DNA of 10,036 nucleotides, from positions 1-10,036 of the forward strand of contig JAHECJ010000039.1 in the NCBI GenBank assembly GCA_024641805.1, given 5' to 3'. Positions 1 through 5,981 of the stretch are shown here, one piece after another. Numbering within the stretch: position 1 is the stretch's first letter; each line of letters opens with the position of its first letter. Under the pieces are notes generated by a model that saw only the letters and a list, made by a program, of their open reading frames with translations, was not told where the DNA came from and searched no databases. This DNA is from Desulfococcus sp. (GTDB taxonomy: Bacteria > Desulfobacterota > Desulfobacteria > Desulfobacterales > Desulfosalsimonadaceae). Position numbers and translations under genes: made by a program.

Positions 1-2
1 TT

Positions 3-359
3 TTGCAAAAACTCTCAGACAATGCGCCGGAAAACTGTTTCAAAATTATCGGCATTACGAACGTCGATCTGTTTATTCCAATTCTGACCCATGTATACGG
101 AGAGGCTCAACTGGGAGGGAAGGCCTGCATTCTCTCAACATACCGGCTTCATGACAGCCTGAAAACAGAAAGCTATTCAAAAATCCGTGCGCGTATCGCA
201 AAGGAAGCGATTCATGAACTGGGGCATACATTCAACCTTCGGCACTGCGACAGGAACTCTTGTATAATGCATTATTGCCGTGGAATTCAGGATGTGGACA
301 TGAAATCAGACCAGCTCTGCAGATACTGCGCAATTATGCTGGCAGATGAATTAAAATGA
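3..359 (+). CDS. amzA: Archaemetzincin-type zinc metalloprotease, 5' end missing
   Basis: The reading frame is open at the left window edge, so this is the C-terminal 118 residues. Family members are usually about 180 residues, so roughly 60 are probably missing, and the TTG at position 3 is probably an internal Leu codon. The zinc-protease signature HELGHTFNLRHC is at residues 71-82, with zinc ligands H71, H75 and H81 and catalytic E72. It is followed by C82-x4-C87-x-M89 and a final C106-x2-C109, the pattern of archaemetzincins, which bind a second, structural zinc through cysteines. The Gly that normally sits three residues after the second His is Asn78 here. No membrane segment is visible in this part, so it is probably cytoplasmic. 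Its stop codon overlaps the 3' end of the convergent gene by 9 bases. Family assignment is firm; the substrate is unknown. Confidence 0.85.
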   Translation: MQKLSDNAPENCFKIIGITNVDLFIPILTHVYGEAQLGGKACILSTYRLHDSLKTESYSKIRARIAKEAIHELGHTFNLRHCDRNSCIMHYCRGIQDVDMKSDQLCRYCAIMLADELK

Positions 360-1322
360 TCGTACGATAGCGCAATCCATAACTTTGTCGATACCTCTTC
401 TAACGAAAAAAACACTCACCAGCCGCTCCCATTGAAGACCTGGAGCGTTACCTATAATATCATCCCCCAGGTTTCCGCCGTCAGCTGCCATAAGGCCCGT
501 TTCTTCTTCGAGGATTTCGTATAATTTTTCTATCTCCTTGTTCAAAAATAATTCTGCTTCATCCATAAACAATAAATTCTTGAGATTATCCCGGAGTGTT
601 TTGCAATGCACCCGCATTACCCACCCATCTGTATATGGATCTTTGTTTGCAATATCTCCGTGTTTCCGCAGATCAGAATTTATTGCAGTGACAACCCCAT
701 TTACAGGTGATGCAAACGCAACAGTATTTTCATCACGATATCCAATAATGTTTTCCTGGCCCTGATCTACCATTTTACCCACAAGCGGTGCCTCAATTTT
801 ATCAAGTCTGCCCAATAATTTCAGAGCAAATTCATCAAGGCCAACCCTCACCTCATTATCAGATTCAATCTTCGCCCATGTGTGTCCTTTATGAAGATAA
901 TACCCTCCCGGGAGGTGAACGCCATGAACATTTTTAAAATCAACGGGCTTAACAACCGTATAGACTTTGTACTGGTCATTGAAATACTGATCAAAATCAC
1001 AGTTGATGCAATTATATTCGCGATGACAAGCCTTAAAATCAATGTGCCGCCTCATGGAATGAATACAGGGTCTTTTTGCGGGCGATAGTTTTTTCAGTTT
1101 TTCCTTCCAAAAAATAATTTTGCCCCTTCGCCCCGAAGGCTTGATTCCCTGCTTTTTCAATTCGTCATTTTCCCTGCAGGTCCGCCGTAAAGCGCGGTCG
1201 AACTTACATTCAATACAATTAAAATTCTGTCGGCAGTCTTTTAGAAATACAACTCCTGCCTGCATCCATATGCACGCAAAGGGATTTTTGGATAATAACT
1301 TGTCTCTGGCAAAAATCTTCAC
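351..1322 (-). CDS. Cysteine-rich GcvH-like protein (second of tandem pair)
   Basis: A 323-residue protein of unknown function. The N-terminal half has two copies of a cysteine motif with identical spacing: C17-x12-C30-x5-C36-x2-C39 and C86-x12-C99-x5-C105-x2-C108, each followed by [YF]D or FD and suited to a Zn or Fe-S site. Residues about 139-240 resemble the H protein of the glycine cleavage system (GYYLHKGHTWAKIE, then SPVNGVVTAIN). The residue aligned with the lipoyl lysine, seven before the Ser of SPVNG, is E198, so it should not carry lipoate. A helical C-terminus ends in a conserved-looking AADGG...W segment also found in the paralogue. The start is GTG at 1322, chosen for its AAGGAG seven bases upstream. 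It lies 59 bases downstream of its paralogue, probably in one operon. The protein runs about 16 residues past the paralogue's end. A role in signalling or redox sensing is only a guess. Confidence 0.85.
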   Translation of the reverse strand: MKIFARDKLLSKNPFACIWMQAGVVFLKDCRQNFNCIECKFDRALRRTCRENDELKKQGIKPSGRRGKIIFWKEKLKKLSPAKRPCIHSMRRHIDFKACHREYNCINCDFDQYFNDQYKVYTVVKPVDFKNVHGVHLPGGYYLHKGHTWAKIESDNEVRVGLDEFALKLLGRLDKIEAPLVGKMVDQGQENIIGYRDENTVAFASPVNGVVTAINSDLRKHGDIANKDPYTDGWVMRVHCKTLRDNLKNLLFMDEAELFLNKEIEKLYEILEEETGLMAADGGNLGDDIIGNAPGLQWERLVSVFFVRRGIDKVMDCAIVRSF

Positions 1323-1329
1323 GTCTTTT

Positions 1330-1335
1330 CTCCTT
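1330..1335 (-). promoter_or_regulatory. Shine-Dalgarno site for the GTG start at 1322
   Basis: On the minus strand AAGGAG lies 7 bases before GTG. This good spacing decides the non-ATG start of the downstream GcvH-like gene. Confidence 0.75.
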
Positions 1336-1381
1336 TTAAAACGGCACGCATCAATTTATGAAAAAATCGGGTTGCCTGTTA

Positions 1382-2299
1382 TCAGGTCTTGAGGAATTTC
1401 GTGATTAAATTTTTCCAACCCAGTTCCGGCAGGTTTCCAAAAATATCCGGTTGCAGTAATCCGCCGTCTGCTGCGAGCGGACCTGCCACGCCTTCTATCA
1501 TTTGTTCGAGAGCTGTCACTTCCTCACCTATCCATGTGACACCCTGGCTGTCGTCCATCAATTTTTCAAATGTTCCTTTAATATCCGATGTATGAACTGC
1601 AAATAACCATCCGTTTCCGTAAGGATCGCGATTGGCAAGCTCAGGATTCTTTCTCACATCAGGATTCACTTCGGTAATAACCCCGTTAATCGGGGATAAA
1701 ACATCTGCAGTATTGTCTTTTCTTTTGAGTCCCCACCCGATCTGGTTATGATTCAGTTCTTTTCCGATTAAAGGAAGGTCAAAGGCATCTGCTTTGCCAA
1801 GAAGTTTTAAGGAAAAATCATCTAATCCGACCCGGATAAAACCGCCGCTTTCAATTCTTGCCCAGGTATGTCCGTTGTGGAAATAGTATCCCTCCGGCAC
1901 ATCAAACCCTTTTATCATTTGCATACCAGAAACGGTGCTTTTTGTTTTTGGAGACAGTACATCTTCAAAATACTGATCGAATTCACAGCTATAGCAGTTA
2001 TAATTATGCGGGCAAATTCTGTTTTCTATTCGCTGGGTCAGACTGTGGCGGCATACTCTGTTGATGTTCTCTTTCTTTCTCATGGCATCCTGCCAGCTGA
2101 TCTGTTTGCCCTGGGCGACTTTATTCATCATTCCGAAATCATATTTGCAGGTATCGCAGCTGTAATAATTATTGCAACTCTTGCTTTTTACGGCACCAGC
2201 CCGCATCCAAATACAAGGGTTGGCATCTCTAGATTTTTTATCTGCACCAATTTTCCACACATGATTTCCAGATTCGTTATTTTTAAGTCTTTCACCCAT
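1382..2299 (-). CDS. Cysteine-rich GcvH-like protein (first of tandem pair)
   Basis: A 305-residue paralogue of the following leftward gene. It has the same doubled cysteine motif: C29-x12-C42-x5-C48-x2-C51 and C83-x12-C96-x5-C102-x2-C105. Residues about 137-238 form the GcvH-like domain (GYYFHNGHTWARIE, then SPINGVITEVN). The position equivalent to the lipoyl lysine is D195, with K194 one residue off, so lipoylation is unlikely. The C-terminus carries the shared LAADGG...W segment (residues about 275-295). The ATG is preceded by a strong AAGGAGGA. The gene heads a leftward pair behind a sigma-54-like promoter. Automatic annotation would probably call it glycine cleavage protein H, but no gcvT or gcvP is in the window. 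The missing lysine and added cysteine motifs argue for another role, which I cannot name. Confidence 0.87.
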   Translation of the reverse strand: MGERLKNNESGNHVWKIGADKKSRDANPCIWMRAGAVKSKSCNNYYSCDTCKYDFGMMNKVAQGKQISWQDAMRKKENINRVCRHSLTQRIENRICPHNYNCYSCEFDQYFEDVLSPKTKSTVSGMQMIKGFDVPEGYYFHNGHTWARIESGGFIRVGLDDFSLKLLGKADAFDLPLIGKELNHNQIGWGLKRKDNTADVLSPINGVITEVNPDVRKNPELANRDPYGNGWLFAVHTSDIKGTFEKLMDDSQGVTWIGEEVTALEQMIEGVAGPLAADGGLLQPDIFGNLPELGWKNLITKFLKT

Positions 2300-2351
2300 T
2301 TTAAAATTCCTCCTTATGTGGTTAGTGTTTTTTCTTTTTACTTATATACAT

Positions 2352-2367
2352 TGCAAATCAGATACCA
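2352..2367 (-). promoter_or_regulatory. Candidate sigma-54 (RpoN) promoter of the GcvH-like pair
   Basis: The minus strand reads TGGTATCTGATTTGCA. This has GG and GC elements exactly 10 bases apart and an intact TTGCA, against the consensus TGGCACG-n4-TTGCW. Counting the GC as -13/-12 puts the transcript start near 2341, giving a leader of about 42 bases that contains the Shine-Dalgarno site. If correct, expression needs an RpoN activator. No activator gene lies in the window. Confidence 0.6.
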
Positions 2368-2464
2368 CCTTTAAAAGAAAAGGAATTTTTTTATTAACCC
2401 ACTAAAATTACAATTAATTTTTTCTATAATGCAAATTATCCTGTCCTTTCATTAAAAGCCGGCC

Positions 2465-2481
2465 TGTAGAAATATTCTACA
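2465..2481. promoter_or_regulatory. 17-base palindrome, possible activator or repressor site
   Basis: TGTAGAAATATTCTACA has perfect 7-base arms around a 3-base centre. It lies about 124-140 bases upstream of the predicted sigma-54 start, the usual distance for an enhancer-binding protein site. It is also about 115 bases upstream of the rightward promoter's -35, so it could serve either direction. Confidence 0.45.
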
Positions 2482-2546
2482 CTGCACAAAAGCATCAAGA
2501 CCCAAATCCGCGCAAACAACTATGGATAATGGTTTTATATGAGGTG

Positions 2547-2582
2547 TTGAATTTTTCCACATACGACTTGAATTTTCCCACA
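2547..2582. repeat. Two 15-base direct repeats, 21-base period
   Basis: TTGAATTTTTCCACA (2547-2561) is repeated as TTGAATTTTCCCACA (2568-2582), differing at one base. The 21-base period is two helical turns, so both copies face the same side of the DNA. They end 13 bases before the -35 of the rightward promoter. This suggests tandem regulator binding sites for the kinase gene or the divergent pair. Confidence 0.5.
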
Positions 2583-2595
2583 CTTTTCAATCATC

Positions 2596-2625
2596 TTGTT
2601 CCGAAATATGATCATGTGCTATAGA
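2596..2625 (+). promoter_or_regulatory. Candidate extended -10 promoter for the histidine kinase
   Basis: TTGTTC (2596-2601) is followed after 18 bases by TATAGA (2620-2625), with an extended -10 TG at 2617-2618. The predicted start near 2632 leaves about 80 bases before the kinase start. The rest of the 2300-2714 intergenic region shows no gene beyond a 13-codon reading frame at 2668-2709. Confidence 0.45.
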
Positions 2626-2714
2626 TAAAACAACTGTCGTCGTCTTTTATACGTTTTAATGTGTAATATGCTTGTTGATATGGCTAAACCAGGTATTAAA
2701 AAAAGATAAAAACA

Positions 2715-3935
2715 TTGAGAATACCAGACAAAGACCTTGAAACCATTTTAAACGGAATCAGCGATTTCATTCTAGTCATATCGCCTGAAAGAGAGATTAT
2801 TGAAGTAAATGATTCTTTCTTAAGGCATATGAATTATTCCAGGGAAAATGTCATCGGGAAAAAATGCTATGAAGTTTTCAAGGAAGCAACACGCAAGAGC
2901 AGTAATTGCGATCGTGTATGCCCTATTCAGGAAGTAATCAAAAATAAACGGCAATGCCAGGTGGAACTGACCCGCCTGGGAGGCGATAACCTGCCAAGGT
3001 ATGCAGAACTGACCATCTTCCCTATCTGGGAAAAAACCGGCAAAATCTCTATGTTCGTTGAAATAAGCCGTGATATAACGCAGCGGAAAAGAGAAGAAAA
3101 GGAAATGACCGGGCGGCTTGAAAAAATGGTTGAAGAACGCACCCGCCAGTTAAAAGAATCCCATAGCAAACTGCTGCATCAGGACAAAATGTCTTCATTA
3201 GGCAAACTTTCTTCCTCTGTTGTTCATGAAATCAACAATCCCATATCCGGTATTTTAAACCTGACCATGCTCAGCAAGCGAATTATCCAGGAAGATTTTA
3301 TAGACCAGAAAGAACTTGACCTTTTCCGACAATACCTCAACCTCATGGAAACCGAAACCCGAAGAATCAGCCGTATTGTGTCAAATCTGCTGGTTTTTTC
3401 AAGGCACTCAAAAATAGAGCTGAAACGAGTGAATATCAATCAGCTGATTGATAAAACACTCTTTTTAAATTCAAACCTCCTGAAAATCTGTAATGTACAT
3501 TATGAAACGCATTTAAACCCGAAACTGCCGGATTTTTATGGTTCTGAGGATCAACTCCAGCAGGTTTTTATGAATCTCATTTCCAATGCAGCTGAAAGCA
3601 TGGCGGAGTCACATGGCGGAGTCCTGAAGGTCACAACAGAATACTCCCATGAAAGTGATCATATTTTTATAATCTTCAGTGATACCGGCGTTGGTATCCA
3701 TAGTGATAACCTGTCAAAATTATTCGAGCCATTTTTTACAACCAAAAAAAAGGGGAAAGGTGTCGGACTAGGGTTATCAGTGGCATATGGCATCATAGAA
3801 GAGCATGGCGGAAAGATTTATGTGGATTCAAAACCCGGCAGCGGAGCCGTCTTCAGGGTTCTTCTGCCCCTGAATTCTTTTCCGGATGAAAAAGGTGTTT
3901 CTTCGTCAATCTCTGCAAAACGTATTCACCCTTAA
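2715..3935 (+). CDS. Soluble PAS sensor histidine kinase
   Basis: A 406-residue sensor kinase without membrane segments, so it senses a cytoplasmic signal. Domains in order are: PAS (about 5-125), a charged coiled-coil linker (about 125-158), the dimerisation/phosphoacceptor domain with H171 in VVHEINNP, and the ATPase domain with N-box around N287/N291, G1 box DTGVGI (323-328), F box LFEPFFTT and G2 box GKGVGLGL (347-354). The PAS domain has C51, C65 and C69 in CYEVF...NCDRVCP, plus C81, which might bind a cofactor or sense redox state. The start is uncertain. TTG at 2715 is the only candidate ahead of the PAS domain in this frame and has no clear Shine-Dalgarno site. An upstream ATG would join the frame after a one-base slip in a 7-A run (2698-2704). 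No response regulator gene is adjacent, so the partner is unknown; the divergent GcvH-like operon is a possible target. Confidence 0.88.
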   Translation: MRIPDKDLETILNGISDFILVISPEREIIEVNDSFLRHMNYSRENVIGKKCYEVFKEATRKSSNCDRVCPIQEVIKNKRQCQVELTRLGGDNLPRYAELTIFPIWEKTGKISMFVEISRDITQRKREEKEMTGRLEKMVEERTRQLKESHSKLLHQDKMSSLGKLSSSVVHEINNPISGILNLTMLSKRIIQEDFIDQKELDLFRQYLNLMETETRRISRIVSNLLVFSRHSKIELKRVNINQLIDKTLFLNSNLLKICNVHYETHLNPKLPDFYGSEDQLQQVFMNLISNAAESMAESHGGVLKVTTEYSHESDHIFIIFSDTGVGIHSDNLSKLFEPFFTTKKKGKGVGLGLSVAYGIIEEHGGKIYVDSKPGSGAVFRVLLPLNSFPDEKGVSSSISAKRIHP

Positions 3936-3982
3936 TATTTCACCCATCAATTATTCTTCTTTTCCGATTCAGCAAAATTTCC

Positions 3983-4011
3983 TTGACTTAAAATATACCG
4001 AACGGTATATT
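3983..4011 (+). promoter_or_regulatory. Strong promoter of the TetR-family gene
   Basis: TTGACT (3983-3988), a 17-base spacer and TATATT (4006-4011) closely match the sigma-70 consensus. The expected start point is at about 4018, the A of the repressor's ATG, so the mRNA is probably leaderless. No Shine-Dalgarno sequence precedes that ATG, which agrees with this. Confidence 0.65.
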
Positions 4012-4014
4012 TTA
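3989..4014. promoter_or_regulatory. TetR-family operator 1 (autoregulation)
   Basis: A 26-base palindrome with perfect 12-base arms around a central AA. The core is ATATACC-GAAC-GGTATAT. It fills the spacer and covers the -10 of the repressor's promoter, so bound repressor would block RNA polymerase. The same half-sites recur at 4646-4663. Confidence 0.8.
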
Positions 4015-4017
4015 CTC

Positions 4018-4629
4018 ATGAAAAAAAATGAGCCCAACAAAGCAGAACGCACCAGACAATTCATCATTGAAAAAGCCGCTCCGATCTTTAATAAAAAAGG
4101 AATTGCCGGAACTTCCCTGTCTGACCTGACAAACGCAACCGGTTTAACCAAAGGCAGCATCTACGGCAATTTTAAAGACAAGGATGAAGTGGCTGTTTGT
4201 GTTTTTAAGTATAATGTCGACAACCTGATCTCATACCTTACCCTGGCGGTTGACAGTGAAACCACCTTTACCCGGAAACTGCTGGCCATTCCGAGGGCCT
4301 ACCGGAAACTCTACCATACCATGATCGATTACGGCGGTTGCCCGATTTTAAATACGGCGGCAGAAGCAGACGACACCCATCAGGTTCTTTGCCGTATGAC
4401 GGTTAATGCCATTGAAACCATGAAAAAAGCCATTACCGGGCTGATCGAAAACGGCAAACAGTCCGGTGAATTGAACGACAGAACCGACACGGCTAAAATG
4501 ACCGAGGTGATGATCTGCCTGATTGAAGGCGGGAGTCTTTTATCCAAGGTGACGGGAGAAGACACATTTATGATGAATTCCCTTGAACAGATTGAGCAAT
4601 TGATCCTGTCGGCCGCGACAGCCATTTAA
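4018..4629 (+). CDS. TetR/AcrR-family transcriptional repressor
   Basis: A 203-residue regulator. The N-terminal DNA-binding domain (about 10-60) has the typical sequence GIAGTSLSDLTNATGLTKGS followed by IYGNFKDKDE. The C-terminal ligand or dimer domain contains GGCPILNTAAEADDTH (106-121). I chose ATG 4018 because the frame upstream, though open to 3886, would make the operator and promoter coding, and similarity to the family begins just after this ATG. Cysteines C61, C108, C125 and C167 are present. NemR-type relatives sense electrophiles through cysteines, so C108 is a possible sensor, by analogy only. The neighbouring OYE gene carries the same operator, so this is very probably the repressor of itself and of the downstream redox genes. 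The inducer is unknown. Confidence 0.9.
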   Translation: MKKNEPNKAERTRQFIIEKAAPIFNKKGIAGTSLSDLTNATGLTKGSIYGNFKDKDEVAVCVFKYNVDNLISYLTLAVDSETTFTRKLLAIPRAYRKLYHTMIDYGGCPILNTAAEADDTHQVLCRMTVNAIETMKKAITGLIENGKQSGELNDRTDTAKMTEVMICLIEGGSLLSKVTGEDTFMMNSLEQIEQLILSAATAI

Positions 4630-4638
4630 ATTTTTTTT
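4606..4638 (+). terminator. Possible intrinsic terminator at the end of the TetR-family gene
   Basis: CTGTCG-GCCG-CGACAG (4606-4621) forms a 6-base-pair stem overlapping the last codons of the repressor gene. After CCATTTAAA it is followed by eight T (4631-4638). The gap between stem and T-run makes it imperfect. It would separate the repressor transcript from the OYE transcript. Confidence 0.4.
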
Positions 4639-4645
4639 CTCCAAA

Positions 4646-4663
4646 ATATACCAATCGGTATAT
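4646..4663. promoter_or_regulatory. TetR-family operator 2, in front of the OYE gene
   Basis: ATATACC-AATC-GGTATAT has the same half-sites and 4-base centre spacing as operator 1. A -10-like TATATC (4659-4664) overlaps its right half, as in operator 1, but no good -35 is visible upstream. It lies 55 bases before the OYE start. The arrangement predicts repression of the OYE and probably the downstream genes by the adjacent TetR-family protein. Confidence 0.75.
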
Positions 4664-4718
4664 CGAGAGCACAACATATATCAGCTGAATTATTCATTCA
4701 TATAAAGAAGGAGACAAC

Positions 4719-5831
4719 ATGAGCGTTTTATTTAAAACATCGGAAATAAACGGGATGAAACTATCCAACCGTTTTGTGCGGTCTGCAACCTGGGAGGGCA
4801 TGGCCGCAGACGATGGTTCGGTAACACCAAAACTAACCAGAACCATGGTTGATCTGGCCGAAGGAGGCGTGGGCCTGATCATATCCGGACATGCCTATGT
4901 CAGCCAGGAAGGACAAGCAGGGCCCTGGCAGATGGGAATATATACAGACGAACTCATTGACGGCTTAAAAAGCATGACGGATGCGGTTCATAACGCCGGG
5001 GGCAAAATCGTTGCCCAACTGGCCCATGCCGGACATTTTGCGATCAAGGAATTAACCAAACAGCCGCCGCACGTGGTATCGAATTTTGACGGACTGTCAA
5101 AATCACCGCGCCATGAACTTACAAAAGAGGACATCCAAAATCTCGTCCGTGCTTATGCCAAAGCCGCGCAACGGGCTAAAACAGCTGGCTTTGACGGGGT
5201 CCAGATTCATTCCGCCCACGGGTATCTGCTCAGCCAGTTCCTTTCTCCGGCCTACAACCGCCGGAAAGACAATTACGACGGCGCCATTGAAAATCGCGTC
5301 CGCATTCATCTGGAAATCCTGCAGGCCATTCGTCAAGCCGTGGGAAGCGACTTCCCAATATTGATTAAAATTAACTGCGAAGACTTTATTGACAATGGTC
5401 TAAGCCTGAAAGATTCCATCTCAGCGTCCAAAATGCTGACAGATGCCGGGATTGACGCCATCGAACTTTCCGGAGGCACATTGTCTTCCGGCAAACTCTC
5501 ACCCAGCAGATCCGGAATCAATAAAGAAGAAAAAGAAGCGTATTTTAAGGAAGCCGCAGCTGCTTATAAAAAAGAGATCCATGTGCCCCTGATCCTGGTT
5601 GGTGGGAATCGTTCATTTTCAGTTGCCGAACAGACGATAGAAAGCGGCACTGCTGATTACATCTCCATGTGCCGGCCGTTTATCCGGGAACCTGGCCTGA
5701 TAAACCGATGGCAATCCGGAGACACCAGCCCGGCCAGATGCAAATCCGACAACCTTTGCTTCGGCCCGGCGCTGGAAGGCAAAGGGGTTTACTGTGTAAC
5801 CGATGAACTGGAAAAAACCAAACCATCATAG
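4719..5831 (+). CDS. Old Yellow Enzyme-family NAD(P)H:flavin oxidoreductase
   Basis: A 370-residue FMN-binding TIM-barrel enzyme. Family marks are SNRFVRSATWEG (16-27), AQLAHAGH (99-106), the active-site segment IHSAHGYLLSQFLSPAYNRR (163-182), NRVR (192-195) and the C-terminal phosphate-binding region LVGGNRS plus ISMCRPFIREP. The catalytic pair is H164-x2-H167, as in YqjM-type enzymes rather than His-Asn. Such enzymes reduce C=C bonds next to electron-withdrawing groups, or nitro compounds and other electrophiles. It lacks the second domain of 2,4-dienoyl-CoA reductases. Only C341 and C347 remain near where those enzymes place their Fe-S cysteines, so a cluster is unlikely. AAGGAG lies five bases before the ATG. 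It follows operator 2 and precedes the Fe-S and Mo genes, with which it may share a transcript. Substrate unknown. Confidence 0.92.
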   Translation: MSVLFKTSEINGMKLSNRFVRSATWEGMAADDGSVTPKLTRTMVDLAEGGVGLIISGHAYVSQEGQAGPWQMGIYTDELIDGLKSMTDAVHNAGGKIVAQLAHAGHFAIKELTKQPPHVVSNFDGLSKSPRHELTKEDIQNLVRAYAKAAQRAKTAGFDGVQIHSAHGYLLSQFLSPAYNRRKDNYDGAIENRVRIHLEILQAIRQAVGSDFPILIKINCEDFIDNGLSLKDSISASKMLTDAGIDAIELSGGTLSSGKLSPSRSGINKEEKEAYFKEAAAAYKKEIHVPLILVGGNRSFSVAEQTIESGTADYISMCRPFIREPGLINRWQSGDTSPARCKSDNLCFGPALEGKGVYCVTDELEKTKPS

Positions 5832-5860
5832 AATGGTTAAATTGCATAAAATATAAATTA

Positions 5861-5940
5861 ACCACAGAGCTCACGGAGATCACTGAGGAACGAAATTTAG
5901 AAAAATATTTTTTCTTTGTGCCCTCTGTGCTCTCTGTGGT
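5861..5940. repeat. Imperfect inverted repeat, probably an interspersed repeat element
   Basis: In the 150-base gap between the OYE and Fe-S genes, ACCACAGAGCTCACGGAG (5861-5878) is matched in inverted orientation at 5923-5940 (15 of 18 pairs), with an AT-rich loop of 44 bases between. Repeats of the type 'accacagag...ctctgtggt' are, to my recollection, scattered between genes in many environmental bacterial genomes. The RNA could fold and affect stability or read-through to the next gene. No transposase is present. Confidence 0.65.
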
Positions 5941-5981
5941 GAAAATTTTTTCTCTGAACTAATAATTAAAGGAATAAATCG

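Noticed and set aside
1375..1386. CCTG-TTAT-CAGG palindrome between the two GcvH-like genes as a terminator
   Set aside because: A 4-base stem separated from the following T-run (minus strand) by several bases is too weak; the 59-base gap fits a shared transcript.
351..2299. Glycine cleavage system H protein function for the tandem pair
   Set aside because: The lipoyl lysine is absent in both, the proteins are more than twice the usual H-protein length, and no gcvT or gcvP gene is nearby.
1868..2374. 168-residue rightward frame with hydrophobic stretches, opposite the first GcvH-like gene
   Set aside because: It is antisense to a well-supported gene, runs on through that gene's promoter region, has no ribosome binding site, and its hydrophobicity comes from the complementary codons.
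3886..4017. 44-residue N-terminal extension of the TetR-family protein in the same frame
   Set aside because: It would make the strong promoter and the 26-base operator part of the coding sequence and overlaps the end of the kinase gene; family similarity begins only after ATG 4018.
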